DNA of 64,000 nucleotides from Pampus argenteus (GCA_036937835.1 CM072864.1:24016501-24080500); one strand, 5' to 3'; positions 39,548 to 50,963 are shown, counted from the first letter of the stretch. Translations and numbers: made by a program. Notes: generated from the letters alone by a model not told the origin.

Positions 39548-42500
39548 TCAATCAAAACCATGTTTACCATCAACAAGTAACTGATTTCTAATGATTAGGA
39601 CCAAAAAACTCACCTCTGAGAGCTTCCTGCAGCTTTTACTGTAACATTTGTAAAAATAGCTTTCTCTCGGCGAGAGAAGGCCAAAACTGACAACTACAGT
39701 TTTTCTTAAACAACAAGCAATATTTTCAATCAAAACCATGTTTGCCATCAACAAGTAACTGATTTCTAATGATTAGGACCAAAAAACTCACTTCTGAGAG
39801 CTTCCTGCTGCTTTTACTGTAACATTTGTAAAAATAGCTTTCTCTCGGCGAGAGAAGGCCAAAACTGACAACTACAGTTTTTCTTAAACAAAGAGCAATA
39901 TTTTCAATCAAAACCATGTTTGCCATCAACAAGTAACTGATTTCTAATGATTAGGACCAAAAAACTCACTTCTGAGAGCTTCCTGCAGCTTTTACTGTAA
40001 CATTTGTAAAAATAGCTTTCTCTCAGGCCAAAACTGACAACTACAGTTTTTCTTAAACAACAAGCAATATTTCAATCAAAACCATGTTTGCCATCAACAA
40101 GTAACTGATTTCTAATGATTAGGACCAAAAAACTCACTTCTGAGAGCTTCCTGCAGCTTTTACTGTAACATTTGTAAAAATAGCTTTCTCTCGGCGAGAG
40201 AAGGCCAAAACTGACAACTACAGTTTTCCTTAAACAAGGAGCAATATTTTGAATCAAAACCATGTTTGCCATCAACAAGTAACTGATTTCTAATGATTAG
40301 GACCAAAAAACTCACTTCTGAGAGCTTCCTGCAGCTTTTACTGTAACATTTGTAAAAATAGTTTTCTCTCAGGCCAAAACTGACTACTACAGTTTTTCTT
40401 AAACAAAGAGCAATATTTTCAATCAAAACCATGTTTGCCATCAACAAGTAACTGATTTCTAATGATTAGGACAAAAAAACTCACTTCTGAGAGCTTCCTG
40501 CAGCTTTTACTATAACATTTGTAAAAATAGCTTTCTCTCGGAGAGAGAAGGCCAAAACTGACAACTACAGTTTTTCTTAAACAAAGAGCAATTTTATCTA
40601 TCAAAACCATGTTTGCCATCAACAAGTAACTGATTTCTAATGATTAGGACCAAAAAACTCACTTCTGAGAGCTTCCTGCAGCTTTTACTGTAACATTTGT
40701 AAAAAAAAAAAAAAAAAAAACGCTTTCTCTCGGGCCAAAACTGACAACTACAGTTTTTCTTAAACAAGGTGCAATATTTTCAATCAAAACCATGTTTGCC
40801 ATCAATAAGTAACTGATATCTAATGATTAGGAACAAAAAACTCACTTCTGAGAGCTTCCTGCAGCTTTTACTGTAACATTTGTAAAAATAGCTTTCTCTC
40901 AGGCCAAAACTGACAACTACAGTTTTTCTTAAACAAAGAGCCATTTTTTTCAATCAAAACCATGTTTGCCATCAACAAGTAACTGATTTCTAAGATTAGG
41001 ACCAAAAAACTCACTTCTGAGAGCTTCCTGCAGCTTTTACTGTAACATTTGTAAAAATAGCTTTCTCTCAGGCCAAAACTGACAACTACAGTTTTTCTTA
41101 AACAACAAGCAATATTTTAATCAAAACCATGTTTGCCATCAACAAGTAACTGATTTCTAATGATTAGGACCAAAAAACTCACTTCTGAGAGCTTCCTGCT
41201 GCTTATACTGTAACATTTGTAAAAATAGCTTTCTCTCGGCGAGAGAAGGCCAAAACTGACAACTACAGTTTTTCTTAAACAACGAGCAATATTTTCAATC
41301 AAAACCATGTTTACCATCAACAAGTAACTGATTTCTAATGATTAGGACCAAAAAACTCACTTCTGAGAGCTTCCTGCAGCTTTTACTGTAACATTTGTAA
41401 AAAAAAACAAAAAAAAAACGCTTTCTCTCGGGCCAAAACTGACAACTACAGTTTTTCTTAAACAAGGAGCAATATTTTCAATTAAAACCATGTTTGCCAT
41501 CAACAAGTAACTGATTTCTAATGAATAGGACCAAAAAACTCACTTCTGAGAGCTTCCTGCAGCTTTTACTGTAACATTTGTAAAAATAGCTTTCTCTCGG
41601 CGAGAGAAGGCCAAAACTGACAACTACAGTTTTTCTTAAACAACGAGCAATATTTTCAATCAAAACCATGTTTACCATCAACAAGTAACTGATTTCTAAT
41701 GATTAGGACCAAAAAACTCACCTCTGAGAGCTTCCTGCAGCTTTTACTGTAACATTTGTAAAAATAGCTTTCTCTCGGCGAGAGAAGGCCAAAACTGACA
41801 ACTACAGTTTTTCTTAAACAACAAGCAATATTTTCAATCAAAACCATGTTTGCCATCAACAAGTAACTGATTTCTAATGATTAGGACCAAAAAACTCACT
41901 TCTGAGAGCTTCCTGCTGCTTTTACTGTAACATTTGTAAAAATAGCTTTCTCTCGGCGAGAGAAGGCCAAAACTGACAACTACAGTTTTTCTTAAACAAA
42001 GAGCAATATTTTCAATCAAAACCATGTTTGCCATCAACAAGTAACTGATTTCTAATGATTAGGACCAAAAAACTCACTTCTGAGAGCTTCCTGCAGCTTT
42101 TACTGTAACATTTGTAAAAATAGCTTTCTCTCAGGCCAAAACTGACAACTACAGTTTTTCTTAAACAACAAGCAATATTTCAATCAAAACCATGTTTGCC
42201 ATCAACAAGTAACTGATTTCTAATGATTAGGACCAAAAAACTCACTTCTGAGAGCTTCCTGCAGCTTTTACTGTAACATTTGTAAAAATAGCTTTCTCTC
42301 GGCGAGAGAAGGCCAAAACTGACAACTACAGTTTTCCTTAAACAAGGAGCAATATTTTGAATCAAAACCATGTTTGCCATCAACAAGTAACTGATTTCTA
42401 ATGATTAGGACCAAAAAACTCACTTCTGAGAGCTTCCTGCAGCTTTTACTGTAACATTTGTAAAAATAGTTTTCTCTCAGGCCAAAACTGACTACTACAG

Positions 42501-43640
42501 TTTTTCTTAAACAAAGAGCAATATTTTCAATCAAAACCATGTTTGCCATCAACAAGTAACTGATTTCTAATGATTAGGACAAAAAAACTCACTTCTGAGA
42601 GCTTCCTGCAGCTTTTACTATAACATTTGTAAAAATAGCTTTCTCTCGGAGAGAGAAGGCCAAAACTGACAACTACAGTTTTTCTTAAACAAAGAGCAAT
42701 TTTATCTATCAAAACCATGTTTGCCATCAACAAGTAACTGATTTCTAATGATTAGGACCAAAAAACTCACTTCTGAGAGCTTCCTGCAGCTTTTACTGTA
42801 ACATTTGTAAAAAAAAACAAAAAAAAAACGCTTTCTCTCGGGCCAAAACTGACAACTACAGTTTTTCTTAAACAAGGTGCAATATTTTCAATCAAAACCA
42901 TGTTTGCCATCAATAAGTAACTGATATCTAATGATTAGGAACAAAAAACTCACTTCTGAGAGCTTCCTGCAGCTTTTACTGTAACATTTGTAAAAATAGC
43001 TTTCTCTCAGGCCAAAACTGACAACTACAGTTTTTCTTAAACAAAGAGCCATTTTTTTCAATCAAAACCATGTTTGCCATCAACAAGTAACTGATTTCTA
43101 AGATTAGGACCAAAAAACTCACTTCTGAGAGCTTCCTGCAGCTTTTACTGTAACATTTGTAAAAATAGCTTTCTCTCAGGCCAAAACTGACAACTACAGT
43201 TTTTCTTAAACAACAAGCAATATTTTAATCAAAACCATGTTTGCCATCAACAAGTAACTGATTTCTAATGATTAGGACCAAAAAACTCACTTCTGAGAGC
43301 TTCCTGCTGCTTATACTGTAACATTTGTAAAAATAGCTTTCTCTCGGCGAGAGAAGGCCAAAACTGACAACTACAGTTTTTCTTAAACAACGAGCAATAT
43401 TTTCAATCAAAACCATGTTTACCATCAACAAGTAACTGATTTCTAATGATTAGGACCAAAAAACTCACTTCTGAGAGCTTCCTGCAGCTTTTACTGTAAC
43501 ATTTGTAAAAAAAAACAAAAAAAAAACGCTTTCTCTCGGGCCAAAACTGACAACTACAGTTTTTCTTAAACAAGGAGCAATATTTTCAATTAAAACCATG
43601 TTTGCCATCAACAAGTAACTGATTTCTAATGAATAGGACC
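39548..43640. repeat. Tandem pair of a 2,108-bp, twelve-monomer HOR
   Basis: Landmarks at 39548, 39726, 40072, 40160, 40419 and 41117 recur at 41656, 41834, 42180, 42268, 42527 and 43225, all shifted by 2,108 bp. The units differ visibly at one base in an A tract: A20 at 40701-40720, but A9-C-A10 at 42809-42828. Few differences imply a young duplication. Confidence 0.82.
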
Positions 43641-44111
43641 AAAAAACTCACTTCTGAGAGCTTCCTGCAGCTTTTACTGTAACATTTGTAAAAATAGCTT
43701 TCTCTCGGAGAGAGAAGGCCAAAACTGACAACTACAGTTTTTCTTAAACAAGGAGCAATATTTTCTATCAAAACCAGGTTTGCCATCAACAAGTAATTGA
43801 TTTCTAATGATTAGGACCAAAAAACTCACTTCTGAGAGCTTCCTGCAGCTTTTACTGTGACATTTGTAAAAAATAGCTTTCTCTCGGCGAGAGAAGGCCA
43901 AAACTGAAGACTACAGTTTTTCTTAAACAAGGAGCAATATTTTCAATCAAAACCATGTTTGCCATCAACAAGTAACTGATTTCTAATGATTAGGACCAGA
44001 AAACTCACTTCTGAGAGCTTCCTGCAGCTTTTACTGTAACATTTGTAAAAATCGCTTTCTCTCAGGCCAAAACTGACAACTACAGTTTTCCTTAAACAAG
44101 GAGCAATATTT

Positions 44112-47100
44112 TCAATCAAAACCATGTTTGCCATCAACAAGTAACTGATTTCTAATGATTAGGACCAAAAAACTCACTTCTGAGAGCTTCCTGCAGCTTT
44201 TACTGTAACATTTGTAAAAATAGCTTTCTCTCAGGCCAAAACTGACTACTACAGTTTTTCTTAAACAAAGAGCAATATTTTCAATCAAAACCATGTTTGC
44301 CATCAACAAGTAACTGATTTCTAATGATTAGGACCAAAAAACTCACTTCCGAGAGCTTCCTGCAGCTTTTACTATAACATTTGTAAAAATAGCTTTCTCT
44401 CGGAGAGAGAAGGCCAAAACTGACAACTACAGTTTTTCTTAAACAAAGAGCAATTTTATCAATCAAAACCATGTTTGCCATCAACAAGTAACTGATTTAT
44501 AATGATTAGGACCAAAAAACTCACTTCTGAGAGCTTCCTGCAGCTTTTACTGTAACATTTGTAAAAATAGCTTTCTCTCGGCGAGAGAAGACCAAAACTG
44601 ACAACTACAGTTTTTCTTAAACAACAAGCAATATTTTCAATCAAAACCATGTTTGCCATCAACAAGTAACTGATTTCTAATGATTAGGACCAAAAAACTC
44701 ACTTCTGAGAGCTTCCTGCAGCTTTTACTGTAACATTTGTAAAAATAGCTTTCTCTCAGGCCAAAACTGACAACTACAGTTTTCCTTAAACAAGGAGCAA
44801 TATTTTCAATCAAAACCATGTTTGCCATCAACAAGTAACTGATTTCTAAGATTAGGACCAAAAAACTCACTTCTGAGAGCTTCCTGCAGCTTTTACTGTA
44901 ACATTTGTAAAAATAGTTTTCTCTCAGGCCAAAACTGACAACTACAGTTTTTCTTAAACAACGAGCAATATTTTCAATCAAAACCATGTTTGCCATCAAC
45001 AAGTAACTGATATCTAATGATTAGGACCAAAAAACTCACTTCTGAGAGCTTCCTGCAGCTTTTACTGTAACATTTGTAAAAATAGCTTTCTCTCAGGCCA
45101 AAACTGACAACTACAGTTTTTCTTAAACAACAAGCAATATTTTAATCAAAACCATGTTTGCCATCAACAAGTAACTGATTTCTAATGATTAGGACCAAAA
45201 AACTCACTTCTGAGAGCTTCCTGCTGCTTATACTGTAACATTTGTAAAAATAGCTTTCTCTCGGCGAGAGAAGGCCAAAACTGACAACTACAGTTTTCCT
45301 TAAACAAGGAGCAATATTTTCAATCAAAACCATGTTTGCCATCAACAAGTAACTGATTTCTAATGATTAGGACCAAAAAACTCACTTCTGAGAGCTTCCT
45401 GCAGCTTTTACTGTAACATTTGTAAAAATAGTTTTCTCTCAGGCCAAAACTGACTACTACAGTTTTTCTTAAACAAAGAGCAATATTTTCAATCAAAACC
45501 ATGTTTGCCATCAACAAGTAACTGATTTCTAATGATTAGGACAAAAAAACTCACTTCTGAGAGCTTCCTGCAGCTTTTACTACAACATTTGTAAAAATAG
45601 CTTTCTCTCGGAGAGAGAAGGCCAAAACTGACAACTACAGTTTTTCTTAAACAAAGAGCAATTTTATCTATCAAAACCATGTTTGCCATCAACAAGTAAC
45701 TGATTTCTAATGATTAGGACCAAAAAACTCACTTCTGAGAGCTTCCTGCAGCTTTTACTGTAACATTTGTAAAAAAAAAAAAAAAAAAAACGCTTTCTCT
45801 CGGGCCAAAACTGACAACTACAGTTTTTCTTAAACAAGGTGCAATATTTTCAATCAAAACCATGTTTGCCATCAATAAGTAACTGATATCTAATGATTAG
45901 GAACAAAAAACTCACTTCTTAGAGCTTCCTGCTGCTTTTACTGTAACATTTGTAAAAATAGTTTTCTCTCAGGCCAAAACTGACAACTACAGTTTTTCTT
46001 AAACAAAGAGCAATTTTTTCAATCAAAACCATGTTTGCCATCAACAAGTAACTGATTTCTAATGATTAGGACCAAAAAACTCACTTCTGAGAGCTTCCTG
46101 CAGCTTTTACTGTAACATTTGTAAAAATCGCTTTCTCTCAGGCCAAAACTGACAACTACAGTTTTCCTTAAACAAGGAGCAATATTTTCAATCAAAACCA
46201 TGTTTGCCATCAACAAGTAACTGATTTCTAATGATTAGGACCAAAAAACTCACTTCTGAGAGCTTCCTGCAGCTTTTACTGTAACATTTGTAAAAATAGC
46301 TTTCTCTCAGGCCAAAACTGACTACTACAGTTTTTCTTAAACAAAGAGCAATATTTTCAATCAAAACCATGTTTGCCATCAACAAGTAACTGATTTCTAA
46401 TGATTAGGACCAAAAAACTCACTTCCGAGAGCTTCCTGCAGCTTTTACTATAACATTTGTAAAAATAGCTTTCTCTCGGAGAGAGAAGGCCAAAACTGAC
46501 AACTACAGTTTTTCTTAAACAAAGAGCAATTTTATCAATCAAAACCATGTTTGCCATCAACAAGTAACTGATTTATAATGATTAGGACCAAAAAACTCAC
46601 TTCTGAGAGCTTCCTGCAGCTTTTACTGTAACATTTGTAAAAATAGCTTTCTCTCGGCGAGAGAAGACCAAAACTGACAACTACAGTTTTTCTTAAACAA
46701 CAAGCAATATTTTCAATCAAAACCATGTTTGCCATCAACAAGTAACTGATTTCTAATGATTAGGACCAAAAAACTCACTTCTGAGAGCTTCCTGCAGCTT
46801 TTACTGTAACATTTGTAAAAATAGCTTTCTCTCAGGCCAAAACTGACAACTACAGTTTTCCTTAAACAAGGAGCAATATTTTCAATCAAAACCATGTTTG
46901 CCATCAACAAGTAACTGATTTCTAAGATTAGGACCAAAAAACTCACTTCTGAGAGCTTCCTGCAGCTTTTACTGTAACATTTGTAAAAATAGTTTTCTCT
47001 CAGGCCAAAACTGACAACTACAGTTTTTCTTAAACAACGAGCAATATTTTCAATCAAAACCATGTTTGCCATCAACAAGTAACTGATATCTAATGATTAG

Positions 47101-47340
47101 GACCAAAAAACTCACTTCTGAGAGCTTCCTGCAGCTTTTACTGTAACATTTGTAAAAATAGCTTTCTCTCAGGCCAAAACTGACAACTACAGTTTTTCTT
47201 AAACAACAAGCAATATTTTAATCAAAACCATGTTTGCCATCAACAAGTAACTGATTTCTAATGATTAGGACCAAAAAACTCACTTCTGAGAGCTTCCTGC
47301 TGCTTATACTGTAACATTTGTAAAAATAGCTTTCTCTCGG
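44112..47340. repeat. Tandem pair of a 2,076-bp, twelve-monomer HOR
   Basis: Landmarks at 44112, 44281, 44459, 44637 and 45142 recur at 46188, 46357, 46535, 46713 and 47218, a shift of 2,076 bp. A related copy lies at 38340-39450 (shifts of 5,772 and 7,848 bp). Part of it is duplicated again 1,378 bp upstream, at 36962-37400. Confidence 0.8.
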
Positions 47341-48053
47341 CGAGAGAAGGCCAAAACTGACAACTACAGTTTTCCTTAAACAAGGAGCAATATTTTCAAT
47401 CAAAACCATGTTTGCCATCAATAAGTAACTGATATCTAATGATTAGGACCGAAAAACTCACTTCTGAGAGCTTCCTGCTGCTTTTACTATAACATTTGTA
47501 AAAAATAGTTTTCTCTCAGGCCAAAACTGACAACTACAGTTTTTCTTAAACAAAGAGCAATATTTTCAATCAAAACCATGTTTGCCATCAACAAGTAACT
47601 GATTTCTAAGATTAGGACCAAAAAACTCACTTCTGAGAGCTTCCTGCAGCTTTTACTGTAACATTTGTAAAAAAAAACAAAAAACGCTTTCTCTCGGGCC
47701 AAAACTGACAACTACAGTTTTTCTTAAACAAAGAGCCATTTTTTTCAATCAAAACCATGTTTGCCATCAACAAGTAACTGATTTCTAATGATTAGGACCA
47801 AAAAACTCACTTCTGAGAGCTTCCTGCAGCTTTTACTGTAACATTTGTAAAAATAGCTTTCTCTCGGCGAGAGAAGGCCAAAACTGACAACTACAGTTTT
47901 TCTTAAACAACGAGCAATATTTTCAATCAAAACCATGTTTACCATCAACAAGTGACTGATTTCTAATGATTAGGACCAAAAAACTCACTTCTGAGAGCTT
48001 CCTGCAGCTTTTACTGTAACATTTGTAAAAAAAAAAAAAAAAAAAAACGCTTT

Positions 48054-48059
48054 CTCTCG
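48054..48059. repeat. 6-bp target-site duplication (CTCTCG), left of foldback element
   Basis: CTCTCG here and at 48980-48985, present once in the uninterrupted paralogue at 34988-34993. The shift between the two regions rises from 13,066 to 13,992 bp across the insertion, exactly 920 + 6 bp, which fixes the duplication at six bases. Confidence 0.93.
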
Positions 48060-48086
48060 TACGGAAGCGTATTGCATTCACTTGAA
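48060..48086 (+). repeat. Left terminal inverted repeat of the foldback element
   Basis: 27 bp from TACGGAAGCG to CACTTGAA, complementary without mismatch to 48953-48979. Confidence 0.93.
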
Positions 48087-48100
48087 ATTAAAAAAAAAAA

Positions 48101-48350
48101 CTCCTGTTTTTCTGAGTAATTTTTTTTCCTCTTGTTTTTCTGAGTAATTTTTTTTCCTCCTGTTTTTCTGAGTAATTTTTTTAACCTGTTTTTCTGAGTA
48201 ATTTTTTTTCCTCTTGTTTTTCTGAGTAATTTTTTTTCCTCCTGTTTTTCTGAGTAATTTTTTTTAACCTGTTTTTCTGAGTAATTTTTTTTAACCTGTT
48301 TTTCTGAGTAATTTTTTTTAACCTGTTTTTCGAGGTAATTTGTTTTCTAT
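48101..48350 (+). repeat. Minisatellite of nine 26-29 bp units in the left arm
   Basis: Units have the core ctgtttttctgagtaatt followed by a T run. Eight carry ctgagtaa and the last carries cgaggtaa. The joints between units read ctcctg, ctcttg, ctcctg, aacctg, ctcttg, ctcctg, aacctg, aacctg, aacctg. Units 2-4 and 5-7 are therefore a duplicated triplet. Confidence 0.85.
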
Positions 48351-48375
48351 TCAGATACTTAGAACGGAAGCAAAC

Positions 48376-48650
48376 ATGGCCGGCTTGTTTAGTTTAATTA
48401 GGTTTTACTTTGATCTGGGTTTAAGACACTGGGAGATAGTCCTGTCTTTAAGTCATATATGGTATTAGTTTGTCGACTTTACGCAGGCACCTGAAGACTT
48501 TGCGGTTGTTCAGAAGGAAAGCCCATTCAGATCTCATAGACATAGCAATGTTTCTCCAGGATCAGCTGGATATATATGGCATGCTCCATGGATACAAGAT
48601 GATGTATCCATGGGCATGTACGTGCGGGACAGGAGTCACCATGGATGGAC
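48376..48650 (+). pseudogene. Truncated, frameshifted amino terminus of an IS3EU-like transposase
   Basis: An ATG at 48376 opens a frame reading MAGLFSLIRFYFDLG, followed by HWEIVLSL. About two bases are missing from an AT run near 48455, and translation then continues one frame over as YGISLSTLRRHLK, LRLFRRKAHSDL, FLQDQLD and GMLHGYKMM. This order (a helix-turn-helix-like region, then RRK, SD and LHGYK motifs) is what I know from the region upstream of the integrase catalytic core in fish transposon proteins. Similarity fades after GVTMDGRE, and no D,D,E core follows. The downstream frame to 48829 is element arm sequence. Recognition is from memory of the family, without a database search. 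The piece is too short and broken to work. Confidence 0.7.
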
Positions 48651-48685
48651 GGGAGTCACTTGCAGGTTGGATTTTCTCGCGGGAT

Positions 48686-48900
48686 TTCTCGCGGGAAAAA
48701 GTATCGCGATATTTTACAAAAAAAATTTGCACGAAAAACAGGGTGGAAAAAATAACTCGGAAAAACGGGAAAAAATTACATCGAAAAACAGGATGGGTGT
48801 TCTCGCGGGATTGCGAAGTATCGCGATAATTTAGGACAAAATTTGCACGAAAAACAAGGTGGGAAAAATTAACTCGGAAAAACAGGAAAAAAATTACTCA
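48686..48900 (-). repeat. Two direct repeats (about 114 bp) in the right arm
   Basis: Units begin ttctcgcggg at 48686 and 48800. Each contains agtatcgcgata, then aatttgcacgaaaaaca, then g-rich, A-rich tails such as aactcggaaaaac. They are partly reverse-complementary to the left-arm minisatellite (gaaaaacaggaaaaaa against the ctgttttt core). The unit has a CpG-rich part that the left arm lacks. Confidence 0.7.
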
Positions 48901-48952
48901 GTAAAACAGGAGAAAAAAAATTACTCAAAAAAACAGGAGTTTTTTTTTTTTT

Positions 48953-48979
48953 TTCAAGTGAATGCAATACGCTTCCGTA
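48953..48979 (-). repeat. Right terminal inverted repeat of the foldback element
   Basis: Perfect complement of 48060-48086, ending CGCTTCCGTA, followed by the CTCTCG duplication at 48980-48985. Confidence 0.93.
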
Positions 48980-48985
48980 CTCTCG

Positions 48986-50948
48986 GGCCAAAACTGACAA
49001 CTACAGTTTTTCTTAAACAAGGAGCAATATTTTCAATTAAAACCATGTTTGCCATCAACAAGTAACTGATTTCTAATGAATAGGACCAAAAAACTCACTT
49101 CTGAGAGCTTCCTGCAGCTTTTACTGTAACATTTGTAAAAATAGCTTTCTCTCGGAGAGAGAAGGCCAAAACTGACAACTACACTTTTTCTTAAACAAGG
49201 AGCAATATTTTCTATCAAAACCATGTTTGCCATCAACAAGTAATTGATTTCTAATGATTAGGACCAAAAAACTCACTTCTGAGAGCTTCCTGCAGCTTTT
49301 ACTGTGACATTTGTAAAAAATAGCTTTCTCTTGGCGAGAGAAGGCCAAAACTGAAGACTACAGTTTTTCTTAAACAAGGAGCAATATTTTCAATCAAAAC
49401 CATGTTTGCCATCAACAAGTAACTGATTTCTAATGATTAGGACCAGAAAACTCACTTCTGAGAGCTTCCTGCAGCTTTTACTGTAACATTTGTAAAAATC
49501 GCTTTCTCTCAGGCCAAAACTGACAACTACAGTTTTCCTTAAACAAGGAGCAATATTTTCAATCAAAACCATGTTTGCCATCAACAAGTAACTGATTTCT
49601 AATGATTAGGACCAAAAAACTCACTTCTGAGAGCTTCCTGCAGCTTTTACTGTAACATTTGTAAAAAAAAAAAAAAAAAAACGCTTTCTCTCGTGCCAAA
49701 ACTGACAACTACAGTTTTTCTTAAACAAGGTGCAATATTTTCAATCAAAACCATGTTTGCCATCAATAAGTAACTGATATCTAATGATTAGGACCAAAAA
49801 ACTCACTTCTTAGAGCTTCCTGCTGCTTTTACTGTAACATTTGTAAAAATAGTTTTCTCTCAGGCCAAAACTGACAACTACAGTTTTTCTTAAACAAAGA
49901 GCAATTTTTTCAATCAAAACCATGTTTGCCATCAACAAGTAACTGATTTCTAATGATTAGGACCAAAAAACTCACTTCTGAGAGCTTCCTGCAGCTTTTA
50001 CTGTAACATTTGTAAAAATAGCTTTCTCTCAGGCCAAAACTGACAACTACAGTTTTTCTTAAACAAAGAGCCATTTTTTTCAATCAAAACCATGTTTGCC
50101 ATCAACAAGTAACTGATTTCTAATGATTAGGACCAAAAAACTCACTTCTGAGAGCTTCCTGCAGCTTTTACTGTAACATTTGTAAAAATAGCTTTCTCTC
50201 AGGCCAAAACTGACAACTACAGTTTTTCTTAAACAACAAGCAATATTTTAATCAAAACCATGTTTGCCATCAACAAGTAACTGATTTCTAATGATTAGGA
50301 CCAAAAAACTCACTTCTGAGAGCTTCCTGCTGCTTATACTGTAACATTTGTAAAAATAGCTTTCTCTCGGCGAGAGAAGGCCAAAACTGACAACTACAGT
50401 TTTTCTTAAACAACGAGCAATATTTTCAATCAAAACCATGTTTACCATCAACAAGTAACTGATTTCTAATGATTAGGACCAAAAAACTCACTTCTGAGAG
50501 CTTCCTGCAGCTTTTACTGTAACATTTGTAAAAAAAAAAAAAAAAAAACGCTTTCTCTCGGGCCAAAACTGACAACTACAGTTTTTCTTAAACAAGGAGC
50601 AATATTTTCAATTAAAACCATGTTTGCCATCAACAAGTAACTGATTTCTAATGAATAGGACCAAAAAACTCACTTCTGAGAGCTTCCTGCAGCTTTTACT
50701 GTAACATTTGTAAAAATAGCTTTCTCTCGGAGAGAGAAGGCCAAAACTGACAACTACAGTTTTTCTTAAACAAGGAGCAATATTTTCTATCAAAACCAGG
50801 TTTGCCATCAACAAGTAATTGATTTCTAATGATTAGGACCAAAAAACTCACTTCTGAGAGCTTCCTGCAGCTTTTACTGTGACATTTGTAAAAAATAGCT
50901 TTCTCTCGGCGAGAGAAGGCCAAAACTGAAGACTACAGTTTTTCTTAA
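48986..50948. repeat. Satellite array between foldback element and piggyBac copy 2
   Basis: About eleven monomers. They match 1-1605 (with two extra monomers) and 35.0-36.6 kb at a shift of 13,992 bp. No gene seen. Confidence 0.95.
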
Positions 50949-50963
50949 CCCCTTAACGCCTGA
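50949..50963 (+). repeat. Left terminal inverted repeat, piggyBac copy 2
   Basis: CCCCTTAACGCCTGA next to TTAA at 50945-50948; complement of 53975-53989. Confidence 0.92.

Larger units (their letters stand above)
4653..48053. repeat. Main satellite array with nested higher-order repeats
   Basis: About 43 kb of uninterrupted head-to-tail monomers, roughly 245 copies, all in one orientation. Length classes measured between successive catgttt landmarks include 178 (17471 to 17649), 175 (17649 to 17824), 169 (17824 to 17993) and 168 bp (21131 to 21299). A further class has A tracts up to 21 long. Diagnostic variants (gtttaccatc, atcaataag, ctgctgc, tcgaaacc, gaataggac, aagattagg) recur in fixed order, which defines the higher-order repeats. 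I see no gene, transposon or inverted segment in this interval. I do not recognise the satellite as a named family. Confidence 0.95.
48060..48979. mobile_element. 920-bp non-autonomous foldback DNA transposon, IS3EU-like
   Basis: Ends are perfect inverted repeats of 27 bp, beginning TACGGAAGCG. They continue imperfectly through poly(A/T) and arrays of a Cctgtttttctgagtaatt-type unit, making long foldback arms. A 6-bp CTCTCG duplication flanks it. The interior (48376-48650) holds a broken piece of an integrase-related transposase. From memory, IS3EU elements of fish have TA-pyrimidine termini and 6-bp duplications, which fits. The element cannot move by its own protein, since the catalytic domain is absent. 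The superfamily is inferred from termini, duplication length and the transposase fragment. Confidence 0.85.

Noticed and set aside
4653..48053. CRISPR-like array because of regular repeats
   Set aside because: There are no unique spacers: the whole 168-184 bp unit repeats. The context is eukaryotic.
48610..48834. 74-codon and 68-codon plus-strand frames in the foldback element (48610-48834, 48859-49065)
   Set aside because: The first overlaps the transposase relic in another frame; the second runs from A-rich arm sequence into satellite. Neither shows a domain.
48060..48979. hAT or Mutator-type MITE
   Set aside because: These make 8-bp and 9-bp duplications; the empty site proves 6 bp here, and the internal fragment is integrase-like.
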